Shown piece after piece: positions 47,809 to 59,095 of a stretch of DNA of 64,000 nt. A program made the position numbers and the translations under genes. The notes below the pieces were generated by a model. The model was not told where the DNA came from. It did no database searches and saw nothing but the letters and a program-made list of their open reading frames with translations. Location: positions 64,945 through 128,944 of the forward strand of contig MU394054.1 of the NCBI GenBank assembly GCA_022578605.1. The letters run 5' to 3'. The stretch is from Camillea tinctor. Taxonomy: Eukaryota; Ascomycota; Sordariomycetes; Xylariales; Xylariaceae. How positions within the stretch are numbered: the stretch's first letter is position 1; every line of letters starts with the position of its first letter.

Positions 47809-49875
47809 ATGGACATTCTCAAATTACTGTCCCGTGGGACGAAGAAAACATCGAACCAAAACCAACAATCCGACTTAAAACCTGCTTCAAAAACTGTTAA
47901 TCCACAACTTTTTAACGATCCTACCCGAGGCCTGAAGCGCAAACGAAATGAAGAACAACCACAACTTAGTCAGGAAGACGATGATGGTCTTGAGATCGAC
48001 TTCTTTGCACCCCAAGACACGAAAAAGCCTGTGAAGCAGGCCCCCGTCCCCAACGAGCTACCAGAAACGAAACTCGAGAGCCCATTACTCGACGAGGAGA
48101 CCGTCCGTCAGGTGCTTCGATCTCATCGGCTAAAAGTCACACTGCTCTCTTCCCACGATAAAAAAACAGCTAAAGTTAAAAAGGCGAAAAAGAAAGAAAG
48201 CGTGAAACCCAAGGCAAAGGACACCAAAAAACAACTCTTCCCCCAGCCTTTAACTTCTTTTGCCGAACTGCGAGCCACCTACAATATCTCGCCCAGGCTG
48301 GAGAGCAATCTGATAACCCAAGGGTTCCGGATACCCACTGAGATCCAACTGGGTAGTCTTCCTATGTTAATGGATCCGAATAGGGCTATACCCGCATTGG
48401 CCGCAGAGGAGTTTAATTTCAGCACCAGCAATGGTATCGACTTTCTTGGTGTTGCCCCAACCGGCTCTGGAAAGACATTGTCCTTTCTGATTCCGACTAT
48501 AAATAACATAATGCGATGGCGTGCCGAGGACGAAAATCAGAAAGAACACGTGCTGGAAGCTATTATAGTCGCACCAACAAAGGAGTTGTGCCACCAAATT
48601 GGTAACGAGGGTCGAAAGATCGCACAAGGAACAGGAGTCAAAATCGTTGAGATGAAAAAGAACATAACTCTGCCAACAGAAAGCCTCGGGGCGGACGACC
48701 TAACCCTCGAGAATGAGTCAGACGGCGACAATGAGTCGGTCTCGTCAGACGATGAAAGCGACGACCACGAAGTACAACGAAAAACTGCTACTAAAACAAA
48801 CATACTTGTCACCACACCTCTGGTCCTCCAGAATCTGTTGAAATCTAAGACCTTGCCGACGGTAAAATCTCTGATATTGGATGAGGTCGATGTCCTCCTC
48901 GATGATGCATTCCGCTCCCAGACCGTTGGTATCTGGTCGGCCTGCACAAACCCAGATCTACGTCTAACCTGCTGGTCTGCCACCATGGGCTCTCATATCG
49001 AAGGATTCATATTAGATCAGCTCAAGTCACGAGCATCGCCGGAAAGGCCCGTGCCTTTAATTCGACTTGTAGTAGGGTTAAAGGATACCGCTGTACCGCT
49101 GGTAAAACACAAGCTGGTATACACTGCAACGGAGCAGGGGAAGTTGTTTGCTCTTCGGCAATTGCTACACCCCAAGTCATCCAGCAATACGTTGCCATTC
49201 ATGCAGTTACCATTTCTTGTGTTCACACAAACCATAGAGCGTGCCACGGCTCTTCATGCTGAATTAAAGTTTGATTTCCCGATCGAGGCCGGGGGGTCCT
49301 CCCGTATTGCCGTCCTCCATTCGGCACTCCCTGACGCTGCACGATCCAAGGTCATGGCTCGGTTTCGGGCGGGAGAAATCTTTGTGCTCATTACTACAGA
49401 TCTTCTCATGCGAGGTATCGATCTAGTCGGGGTTAACGGTGTAGTTAATTATGATCTTCCTGCCACGGCAGCTGCGTATGTCCACAGAGTTGGACGAACG
49501 GGGCGCGCGGGGCATGACGGTGGTGTTGCTGTTACGTTCTACACTACCGAGGACGTTGCGCATTTGAAAACCATCGCTAACGTCATTGCCCTGAGCGAGA
49601 AGCAGGCGGGCAAGCAGGAGGGTGAGGGTATGCCGAAATGGCTGATCGACTCGTTGCCGAAAGTCAGTAAAGAAGAGAAGAAGAAATTAAAAGAGAGAGG
49701 GGTAGAATCAAGAAGAGGCAACAAAGCCAAAATTACGTCAAAGAGTGCTTGGGAGAGACGCAAGGAGAATAATAGACGAGGTGCTATTGCTGGTAGTAAA
49801 AAACGCAAAGTCGAGGGTTCCGAAGCGAATGTTAGCAGAGGAGGCGAGAGTGAATGGGGCGGTATCGCGGATTAG
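47809..49875 (+). CDS. ROK1: ATP-dependent RNA helicase, Rok1/DDX52 type
   Basis: A nucleolar DEAD-box helicase for early 40S pre-rRNA processing. Single exon, 688 aa. The start MDILKLLSRGTKK and the order of blocks match Rok1. A basic/acidic N-terminal tail (about 1-145) precedes the helicase core: Q-motif region FRIPTEIQ (173-180), motif I APTGSGKT (216-223), Ia PTKEL (256-260), an acidic insert (296-322), TTP (335-337), motif II DEVD (358-361), SAT (390-392), FVLITTDLLMRGID (525-538) and HRVGRTGR (559-566). A lysine/arginine-rich tail ends the protein. Motif II is DEVD, not DEAD, an uncommon change at the third residue that keeps both catalytic acids. The lack of introns is unusual beside its intron-rich neighbours. 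Confidence 0.93.
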   Translation: MDILKLLSRGTKKTSNQNQQSDLKPASKTVNPQLFNDPTRGLKRKRNEEQPQLSQEDDDGLEIDFFAPQDTKKPVKQAPVPNELPETKLESPLLDEETVRQVLRSHRLKVTLLSSHDKKTAKVKKAKKKESVKPKAKDTKKQLFPQPLTSFAELRATYNISPRLESNLITQGFRIPTEIQLGSLPMLMDPNRAIPALAAEEFNFSTSNGIDFLGVAPTGSGKTLSFLIPTINNIMRWRAEDENQKEHVLEAIIVAPTKELCHQIGNEGRKIAQGTGVKIVEMKKNITLPTESLGADDLTLENESDGDNESVSSDDESDDHEVQRKTATKTNILVTTPLVLQNLLKSKTLPTVKSLILDEVDVLLDDAFRSQTVGIWSACTNPDLRLTCWSATMGSHIEGFILDQLKSRASPERPVPLIRLVVGLKDTAVPLVKHKLVYTATEQGKLFALRQLLHPKSSSNTLPFMQLPFLVFTQTIERATALHAELKFDFPIEAGGSSRIAVLHSALPDAARSKVMARFRAGEIFVLITTDLLMRGIDLVGVNGVVNYDLPATAAAYVHRVGRTGRAGHDGGVAVTFYTTEDVAHLKTIANVIALSEKQAGKQEGEGMPKWLIDSLPKVSKEEKKKLKERGVESRRGNKAKITSKSAWERRKENNRRGAIAGSKKRKVEGSEANVSRGGESEWGGIAD

Positions 49876-51576
49876 ATGCCTTTGTTAATACATAGGTTCT
49901 GATGTCAGGCCTTTCCCAGTCACCCTTTTACCGACACTTTGATGGTGTATGATACCTACGATCCCCATATTTTTAAATACATAAGTGTAAAGACCAATAC
50001 AATACCATCGTACTAGTCGTGACCGGTATCTATGTTATTTACTTAAGTTGGCGTATATTCAGTGCCCAGTACAAACCCTGCTGTTGGTTAGGTGAACAAG
50101 CTCACAAAGAAAGTGTGGCAAGGCTGGCCACGCAATTTTGGAGCAATTCAAGTTGTGTTACATGTGGCTGCTAGACAGGGAGATCAGGATTGTAAATCTC
50201 AGAAGTTCAAAGAGATAATTTGAAAGAAAAGTATCAGCAACTAACCATCTATTTTTAGTTTTAGTTAGACCAACTGTTACTCTTTCTGATATTAACCTAA
50301 TTGCAAAGTAGATCAAGCGGACCAACTGTGTATCACATGACTTATCAACCAGGGATGACATTTTGATCATATTTACAAGGCTACCAAACTATCCATTGAA
50401 TTATTTCATATGTATACCTAGGTAAACACTCGTTATTCCCTACGCAGTTAAAGTATTCAGTGGTCAGTCTAAGCGTACTATGTATGGGAATATATTCCTC
50501 ACCACTATCATAGCTATTATGTTACATTAACACCGACTCAGTCGTAAGTAACGGCGTATATATCTACTCATCAGGAGTGACAGGTTAGAAGTATGCGTAA
50601 CAAGGGGAGTATATCCCTGTGTACGTGTATCGATAACAAATGTTGGTGTGCGAGGGACCAGACTATAACTACGTGCAAAACCGATAAATATCCACAGAAA
50701 GACCTTCTTTGTTAAATCTATCTTTTAACCTGTTATCCCGGAAATATAATGACTGTATGTCGATATTTATGAGAACTTCAAGCATTTGCATGCCCACATG
50801 ACTGTGAATATCTGGTTCTCTTCATTCCGAGTCGCGGGAATTTATTCGGCACATGGGGTAAGAACCAAGATTATGTCCCCATGACCCAAGATGTATACAG
50901 GTTTTTTTTTTTTTTTCGCTTGATGAATAACCTGTTATGTTTTAGTCGTTATTCAATGCGCTTTTGTTGAACCAAGCCATTTATCGATTAGAGAGTAGCA
51001 CAATACACACCCTAGGTACTTAGGGAGAGAAGGTACCTAGTTGTTGTTGTTGCTGTTGTTGCTGTTGCTCGGAGACCTAGATCTTAAGATATATGGCGAT
51101 CGAATTTCTATACGTACAAATAATCCCTTCATCTGTTAGAAACCCTTTGTGCTCTACTATCCCTGTGAAATTCCTAAACTTTAAGCCTCATCATATCAAA
51201 GCTGATCACTATGAAGCGATTGTGTTTTGGGTAAGGCCGGAACAGGAAACCGATCACTGAATTTGTTATGTGTCAGCGTTTTCTTTTTCAGTCGTCGAGC
51301 TCACGAAGGAGCGAATCTACGAGGAGATTTTGTATAAATAGGCGAAGCAATCAAGAGCTGATGCTTAGAGTTTGAGTCACCAATATTCTTACTTTCATCA
51401 TCTTATAACTCAAACTCATATCCTCTTTTACCAGTCCAACTTCTATCTGATATTCCATACAATACTCTACCAAAAGCTTATTCATATTCTCAAATACCCA
51501 AGACCATATCTCAACTAGCAAGGACGAGATCTAGACCCCCCCCCCCCCCAAAAAAAAAACCGCATACAACAACAAT
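49876..51576. other. Intergenic region of 1.7 kb
   Basis: No supported gene. It contains the palindrome TACCTAGGTA (50415-50424), a TTG-rich microsatellite (51041-51069), a T run near 50900, and C14A10 (51536-51559) just before the next gene. Confidence 0.5.
51041..51069. repeat. TTG/TTGC trinucleotide repeat
   Basis: Imperfect TTG repeat with interspersed CTG units in the intergenic region. Confidence 0.85.
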
Positions 51577-51974
51577 ATGAGTGCTTCGAACTTCGGGATT
51601 CTTCCACGGGAGTTGGAAAGCTATTCAGCCGCTTCCGATCAAGGTATGTATTTCCTCCCAGGTGTAACTAGCATATCCTCAAATATCGAGGTTATTCCCA
51701 TTTACTTAACATCAATCTCGAAATTTGCCAAAACTAACACACTCTTATAGCCATGTCCAGTTTCGGGGAGATGAGCTGGCCTCCAGCCCCTCAGAACAAT
51801 AAGCGAGCCTACATTAAAGAGGCCGCGGGGATGACTGGGTGGAAGTGCTGTGAACCAATGGACGATGGGCCCTGTGGTGGTGAAAATTCACTAAAGGTCG
51901 ACACCTGTTTCCGCTGTCAACACACTAAGTGCAGCGGGTGTAAGGTAGGATTTAGGTCTATCCCGAAATACTAA
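51577..51974 (+). CDS. Small Cys-rich putative zinc-binding protein (96 aa)
   Basis: Exons 51577-51643 and 51751-51974 join through a normal GT-AG intron with a CTAAC branch point, giving 96 aa. The C-terminal half carries a zinc-ribbon-like array: GWKCCEPMDDGPCGG, then CFRCQHTKCSGCKVG (pattern W-x-CC … C … C-x2-C-x-H-x2-C-x2-C). There is no signal peptide or membrane segment, so it is probably intracellular. A C14A10 tract ends 17 nt before the start codon. The same Cys pattern occurs in the 144-aa gene at 59795-60229. I do not know the function. Zinc binding is inferred from residue spacing only. Confidence 0.7.
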
Positions 51975-52562
51975 TTAGGGGAGAACAACGAAGGTTCCTG
52001 TCTATTTCCTCGCACAACAAAGTATCGATTACCTGAGCACTTGCTTGGTCCCTCATGATAAGGCTTTGATGAAGAGCAAAAGGTGATCAAGCACCGGGAG
52101 GTTATAAGGGTCAATATGCAATTTCAAGCCCAATGACATATATGGCACCAATGTGGTGGTGAGAATTTCAACGCAAGATGCAACGGCAGTTAATGTGAGG
52201 AGCTGAAGAGTTGAAGTCTTAGAGCCCAGAAAACAGAATAAAGAAGCTATTTGTATGTAAACAAGTCATGCTGTCCAATTACCCAGGATCCTAAACAGTA
52301 TGCTCAACTCATCACGTGATAAAACAGTTATGCGTGTTTCCTATTTTGAACAAGAGATACACCGATGACTCACGGACTAGCATGTCTGCGCCCTACGTTG
52401 ACATGTTGGGTTATACATAGTCTTATACTCGTCACATTTTAGCTCCCCATTAGGCTTCGTTTTATGTCACATAGGTTATACCTCTTCTAATAGCTACGTC
52501 CTGGTTTTATACCAAGCTTCACACTCTTTTCATTATTTATTTGCTTACATCTTCAATCATCA
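51975..52562. other. Intergenic region
   Basis: 588 bp between two genes on the same strand. Nothing recognisable beyond promoter-like pyrimidine sequence close to the next start. Confidence 0.55.
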
Positions 52563-53582
52563 ATGGGTGGAGATCAAGGCAATATTCTTGGTTCTGCCAA
52601 GAAGAACCGGGTCTCCATCCATTTAATACCCTGGGACCCAGATTCCCCAGATCATGTAGAACGTATGAAGCAACAGAGGATCGCATGTGGGTGGAAGGTA
52701 GAAAAAGTGGAAGGATGGAGAACTCTGCAACGAGATGGCCATGTAGGATTGCATTGGATTGTAAGTCGAAATGGTTTCGTCTCGCCCATAATTATTCTAC
52801 GTAGTTTATGTCTTATATCCTTTGTTCTCCCTTTGGCTTTTGATATATTGGATATGTCAGGAGACTCTCTGGTGTTTTGGTCATTCGCACTAATAGATTC
52901 ACAGGTCCTAGACCCCTCGCACCCAGAAACACCACCCCGACTTCAAATGCACGTGGATCGCTTTCCTGCTCAAGCTAGTGTTCTTAGGGACACTTGCAAA
53001 CAAGTGTTTTCTCGACCTCACAAGCCAGATCCAAAGCTGTTAAGCTTTCTCCCGATTGGGCATATCTCACTGGATGGCGTGACCCCGGATGCCGAACTGC
53101 ATACAGACCCTTCTCAGGGTGTTTATTCCCTCATGAATTTCTATATCTCAGACCCACTCCAGAGCTTCGGACTAGGTGGCGCCGCAATGGACACTTGCGA
53201 GAGGTAGACTATACATCTTGTTTGTTATATTTCCCCCAGTGTCTCGCGGTACTAACTCGGGCTGTAGAATGGCGAAAGAAGACTTCAATGCAACAGTAAT
53301 AACCTTAGCAACAATTGCAAACGAAGAAGTGACAGCAGATAGTCCCCGTCGCATAGCGCTGAACAGGCCAATACCCAAAGTAAGCAATATCAGTCCATTT
53401 CCTGATATATAACCAAGCCACTACATATTCTAACATCTAGATACTAGGTTACGAACCAAGATTGGTATGAGCGACGCGGCTATTCCATTTACTTCACGAA
53501 GAAGGACGCGTGGTTTGACACAGACTCGACAGGAAAGGCTTGGGGAACTATTGGCGTGTTTCTAAGGAAGAATCTTGTTTGA
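52563..53582 (+). CDS. GNAT-like N-acetyltransferase domain protein
   Basis: Exons 52563-52760, 52905-53203, 53268-53379, 53448-53582 give 247 aa with a consistent frame. The start reads VSIHLIPWDPDSPDHVERM, followed by QRIACGWKVEKVEGW. The centre (LPIGHISLDG; SLMNFYISDPLQSFGLGGAA) fits the GNAT beta4-beta5 region with an acetyl-CoA pyrophosphate loop SFGLGGAA. The end (WYERRGYSIYFTKKDAWFDT) matches the usual C-terminal strand of the fold. It is probably a cytosolic acetyltransferase of a fungus-restricted group. The substrate is unknown, and the GNAT assignment rests on this pattern, not on a search. Confidence 0.75.
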
Positions 53583-55034
53583 CTGGACACAAGTCCCAGT
53601 GTCAAGGATTATAAACATATTGCTAGATACATCATAGGAACCTGGTAGTCTGGTTATCTGGTCATATATGTACTATATCATACGGCGCACTTGTAGTCTA
53701 CTGAACCCAACATTGACTTGCTATGAGTGGCTTACTGTGGAGACTGGTTGCCCAATGTCGCAGAATTGCAGCCAATTAGATTCTTGGGGAGTTCCAAAAA
53801 GGGATAATTACAGTGCTACATACTTAAGTGTGAGGGATGCTGATGGTAATGGTGACGAGGTGTATCCCTATGGTTATAGAGCCTAATGTTCTTTCAACTT
53901 ATCTTCATACTAACGTGATATATTCTAGTGACACTCGGTAATTGATTCGACTTCATCCAATTTCTCAGAAAATTGTTGCGGTTGAAAGCTGCTGGCGGTA
54001 TGTCTAGAAAAGAACTCTTACATATGGGAGCGCTACTCAATATGATTCCCTGTAAGATACTAACTACATAGAAAGGATTACGCTTGTCCGCTCCATTTCC
54101 GCATCATGATGTATAAGAAATTGGCGTACGTGGCTTTAATATACGTTCCATGTTATAGTGACACTTTGTTCTTCCATTTGCCCACTTCCAAGACATTCGT
54201 GATCCCGGGCGAAAAGTCACGGAAAATAAGAGTATCTACTCAGGTAATGTTCACAAAAACACCTCTCCTTTCAACTGCCGGGCAAATTGACATTTTCCTT
54301 TCAAGGGGGATCTGACAAGGTCACTTGGCACTTTTAGCTGACGTTGCACAGGATAGCAACTTGCTCATCTTGAACGGACCATGTGGTTATCGGATTTCAT
54401 TTAGTGTTGCCATCATTGGTCCATGGAAACAAGAGATACCATGTATGTGCTGTGCCCTCGGTCCGGTCGTGTTTCCGCTCGACAAGGTGATCAAGGTGTT
54501 GTTGGAAATCCCACAAGAATTTGCTCATGCTGCGTGCGCCAGGAGTTTATTGAGCCAGCCCGGCAGAAATCAATTGACTGGTATGTTAAGCGACTCCGCA
54601 ATACCCTCACCCAATCATGTCCCTTACCTTCTCAGCATTTAGCCCGGATGAGGTTCTTGTCGGGCGGCGCGATACCGCTCGGCAGATTGTATTCTTCCCC
54701 TTTCCCATCAGAAGCAGCAAGATCGGCGTGGGAAACCAATCACAACGGGCCCGCCGCAATATGGAGAGAGAAGCTTGATTCGTATGCCTCTATTTTCATA
54801 TTGCTTTCTTAGGTAACGTTTAATTCCAAACACCTGTCCGTAAAATATGCTGCTCTTCCCTGGACGGCGGGTCCATACTTCGGTATATCCTATCGTGTAA
54901 TTGAAGTCAGCACGTCTTGGCACATAGAGTCATGGTTCATTTCATATATTAAAATAGTAGACAGGTCCCGGATGCTCTAGTGAATTTTCATCATCAAGTT
55001 GTAAAGGCGACCAACTTACTCACATGCAGTTGCA
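53583..55034. other. Intergenic region of 1.45 kb
   Basis: No firm gene. The plus frame 54423-54812 (129 codons, with …ICSCCVRQEFIEPARQK…) has some protein-like character and two Cys pairs, and could be part of a decayed gene. No introns or start context support it. Confidence 0.35.
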
Positions 55035-56551
55035 ATGGGTTTACTCAAGCAGCTGGTGTCGTTCGCTCTTGTGGGGGCTTCCTTTCAGGGGCTAATTCCG
55101 CGCCAAACGCAGGAATTTACAGATGAAGACATCCAGTCGGGAAAGGCTCTCCAGCAAATTGGAAAGACAGCCTACGACAATGCGTTGAGTCGTGTCGAAG
55201 CTTCACAGTCGACCTGTACGAAGGAAAATATCAGGGTACGGAAGGAATGGTAAACCATCGCCGAGCCCCATTATTAGTGCAAGAATCATATCTAACGGCA
55301 GGTAAACAGGAGAAACATACCAGGCCCTGAAAGAATCGAATTCGTGAAGGCGGTCGAGTGTCTGATGGAGAAGCCGAATGTGTATCCTAATGTCACGGGT
55401 CCCAAGTAAGACGCCTACGAAGATGTAGCACTTGGAACTGAAGTAAAACTAACGACACCTCCCTTTCAAGATCCATGTTTGATAGCTTCGGCGTGTTACA
55501 TTACCATCTCACGCCATACGTGCACAACTCAGTAAGTCCAAGCATAGCATAGCAGCCCAAGCACCGAACTATAGCACCGGCCACTAAACGCTACCCAACG
55601 TAGGCCTACTTCCTCCTCTTCCACCGACTCTACATCTGGACGTACGAGGAGAAGCTGCGCAGCCTATGCGGGTACACGGGGGCCTTCCCCTACTGGGAAT
55701 GGGGGCTAGACGCGGGCTCCGTGGAGAACTCGCCGCTCTTCGACGGCAGCGAGACGTCGCTGGGCTCGAACGGGGCGGCGGTCAACTCGACGGGGCCGTC
55801 GTTCTTCCCGACGGGGTCGGGGGGCGGGTGCGTGACGGCGGGCCCGTTCAAGAACTACACGGTCAACTTCGGGCCCAACACGGCGCGCGACCCGCTGGCG
55901 CCCAACCCGCGCTGCCTCAAGCGCGACCTCAACACCCAGATCTGCGCCCGCTGGGCCTCCATCCAGAACACCACCGAGACCATCCTCGAGAGCCCCGACA
56001 TCGAGCTCTTCCAGGCGAACGTCCAGGGCGACCCCCGGTACCCGGCCGCGATGAAGTGGGGCTTTGCGGTGCATGGCGGGGGGCACTTCTCCATTGGTAG
56101 GTTTGCCCGTGCCCTTCCTGAGAGGCGCATATAAAACGAGCGGAGAGCGAGGTCATATCCTTGTGCTCAACTAACATGTAACTTTTTTTTTCTGCATTAA
56201 GCTGGCGACCCTGGCGGTGACTTTTACTTCTCGCCGCTCGAGCCGGCGTTCTATCTCCACCACGGCCAGATCGACCGGATGTACTTCATCTGGCAGAACC
56301 TCGATTGGGAGAACCGACAGGTAAGTGTCAACAAGTATCCCATTTTCAGCCCCCCTCTTCAAAGTGGTCGAGCTTGCTTACACGTATCCCTCTAGAACAT
56401 GGCTGGAACCATCACGATGATGAACCGACCGGCTAGCCGTAACGGCACCCTCGACGATGTCCTGGACATCAGCCCCGTGGGCGACTCGTTCACGTACCGC
56501 GAGCTTCTGGACACGGTGGGAGGGTCGCCCTTCTGCTTTGCCTACGAATAA
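55035..56551 (+). CDS. Secreted tyrosinase-like copper oxidase
   Basis: A type-3 copper protein oxidising phenols. Exons 55035-55249, 55310-55405, 55471-55531, 55604-56096, 56202-56320, 56396-56551 give 379 aa. A signal peptide (MGLLKQLVSFALVGASFQG) is followed by a possible Kex-like PRQ site (22-24). CuA ligands are probably His114 or 116, His122 and His131 (LHYHLTPYVHNS; FHRLYIWTYEE, with the H-x8-H spacing). CuB ligands are probably His281 and His285 (HGGGH) and His308 or 309 (FYLHHGQIDRMYFIWQ). All six copper positions are thus filled. It is shorter than melanin-forming tyrosinases and lacks their C-terminal lid. Similar short secreted forms act in secondary-metabolite and peptide-modification clusters, but no precursor-peptide gene is visible here. 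Confidence 0.88.
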
Positions 56552-57041
56552 AGCGGCTTTGCGCGTTGTCATGGGGGAAAGAGATGTAGAAAAGTGACTA
56601 CCTATGCATTCTATCAGGGGATATTTAGAACATTCTTACTATAGTTTTTCAACGTTGATCAGGTGTGGCCTGGATTTTTATCTTCTACCAAGTTTCCATT
56701 CGATGGCATGCTTGGTTATCTGAATATAGCCCAAACCAAGAATATTCATGTTTGTCCTGGTACGCAGCCTGACGGTTAATCGTGTAGTATCTTCGTTCTT
56801 GACTAAGCTCTAGAGCTATTGTTCCAGTACTATATTTTATTGGTAACACTGGTATTGAATACCTGCTGCTTATACTCCGTAAGCAGCATCTGATTTTCTT
56901 TTTGTAGAATAGCTTTAAATTGGCATATCTTTCACGTCTGTGTTCAAGATGCACATTATGCTTACACTGTTCCAGGTTGTTGTAATAATTCACAAGGTCA
57001 ATCGGGTTTATAACGTACAATAGCAGTACTTAGTATCTCCG
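56552..57041. other. Convergent intergenic region
   Basis: 3' flanks of the tyrosinase (+) and D-lactate dehydrogenase (-). Nothing recognisable. Confidence 0.6.
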
Positions 57042-59095
57042 TTACCATTCCGCGATCTCGCCGGGTTTCGGTCTTTGCATGCGAATAACCTTGTCACAGT
57101 TGAGCAGGCATAGCGGGTCGAGCGCTTGTTTTATCTAATATGTAGAGCACAGCCCATTAGTGATGACGATTGGGATGGATAATAGGGCCTGCTTACCTTC
57201 CGCATTGTGTCAACAGTGGTCTCACCGAGTTCATGTGGTAGATAATCTCTCTTAACAAGACCCACGCCATGTTCACCCTAGATTATGTTAGCCTTGAAAC
57301 AGAGGTTTCAGGGGTGAAGAACATACTGTTACCGTTCCCTCCAACTCTACAGCCTTCTTGACCATACGGTGTACTAGCTCTTCAGCAGCGTGCCTCTGTT
57401 CATCATTTGAAAGGAGAATGACTAGTCAGAAGTTAGCAGCTTGACTTGGTGAGTGGTAATGGAATCTATCAACTTACTATGGAAGTTTCCGTCCCCTACG
57501 TGTCCGACGATTGTACCATACATGCCGCTCTTTTTCATATCATCCTTTGTGTCCTCAATTAATTGAGGTAATCTACTCATAGGTACCGCCACATCGCCAG
57601 TCCATACTTTCTCGCCTGGCTTGGCTACGGCTATTGTACTCCAAAGTGCCTCTTTTCGCGCACTCCATAATTCAGCCTTCTCCTCCTCGGATTTAGCAAA
57701 CTCGAAGCTCTGGCTGCCCGTCTGCTTAGCCATATCCTTAACGATTCCGATCTGCTCCTTAACACCGCGATCAGTGCCAGAAAACTTGAAGAACAGCGTA
57801 GGTGCCTCCTTCCAGGTCTTTGATGTCATGCCAGCTTTGTTGATACACTTCATCTGCTCATCGTCAAGTATCTCTACGGCTGCTACGGGCACGCCCTGGC
57901 CAACAACTTTAGCAACACAGTCGGCCGCCTGTCGGATAGTACCAAAACTACAGACTGCCACACTTGTGCTCGCAGGTTTAGTAGTAAGCTTCAAAGTTGC
58001 CTCCGTCACTAGACCTAGCGTTCCCTCGCTGCCGATAAACAGTTTAGTGAGGTCATACCCAGCAGAGCTTTTACGCGGCCGTTGCCTTGTCTTAATAATG
58101 GTGCCATCAGCCAACACCACGGTAAGAGAGAGCACCCATTCTCTCATGGTGCCGTACCGGTAGGCGTTTGTGCCGCTGCACCCAGTTCCAATCATGCCTC
58201 CAATCTGAGCCCCTGGACCTGGATCGGGTGGGAAGAAAAGGTTCTCTTTACCTATCTGCTCGTTAAGCAACTCCCATCCAACAGCGGGCTGTACCACAAC
58301 ATCCAGGTCATCCTTGTGTAGCTCAAGTATCTTGTTCATTCTACCAAAGTCGATGCAGATTCCTCCTCTAGTCGGGGTGAAGTGCCCTTCTAGACTTGTT
58401 CCGCCGCTGTAACCGACAACGGGGATGCGCCTTGCATGACATATTTTCATGACCTCGCTGACTTCCTCTGTCGAAGCTGGGTAGACAACCATGAATGGCT
58501 TTTGCAATTTCTCATTGCGGTAGCTCGACCAGTCAGAATTGGCGTGTGTATGGAGGTCATCCTCGAGGGTGCTGACATTTTCCTTTCCCACAATGGCAGC
58601 GAACTCTGCCCAAGCAGCTTCGAGGTTTTCGGTATCGTTACTGTGTTTCGGGTCGCGGGTCAGCGCAAGAGGCAGAGTTGATCTCGAGTCCGGGTCGCGG
58701 GGGTTTTTGGTGCCAAGGTAATAGGAAGTCAGAGAGGTTACAAGCAAGACTAATTGTTCAGACGGTCAGAAGTAGTTTTCAGCAGTAGTTTCCAGGCATA
58801 GGACGGAAACGAAGATGAGCTTCTCACCAAATGTCATGGCCCATCGTCTCGACCCAGCATTCTCCAGCCTCTGCCTCGCAAACTCCTCGTTCTCGGCCTT
58901 TTCGCGAGCAATGCGCGATCTTACACTCTGGATCATTTGACCCTGGAAAGAAGCGCCGGGTGGGGGTTTCTTGTTGTCCGTAGCATACGACCGTGCGCCT
59001 GTACCGAGTGCGAGGCATCGCAGACTAGAGTGGGGAACTCTAAGACTCCGAAGACCTGCTTGGGCGGATCGGGATGCGATGCGCGACATGGCCAT
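57042..59095 (-). CDS. DLD1: Mitochondrial D-lactate dehydrogenase (cytochrome)
   Basis: An FAD enzyme oxidising D-lactate to pyruvate, passing electrons to cytochrome c. Exons on the minus strand: 59095-58828, 58749-57478, 57421-57327, 57277-57197, 57134-57042, giving 602 aa. The N-terminus is a mitochondrial presequence (MAMSRIASRSAQAGLRSLR, then RSYA). A single hydrophobic segment across junction 1 (TFGVLLVTSLTSYYLG) would anchor it in the inner membrane. FAD-binding features: PVVGYSGGTSLEGH, PDPGPGAQIGGMIGTGCSG, KLFIGSEGTLGLVTEATL. The C-terminal domain has GHVGDGNFHS and, on a small exon, GEHGVGLVKRDYL, both typical of the D-lactate/2-hydroxyglutarate dehydrogenase family. A 2-hydroxyglutarate dehydrogenase is the main alternative, but the membrane segment favours Dld1. 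Confidence 0.92.
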
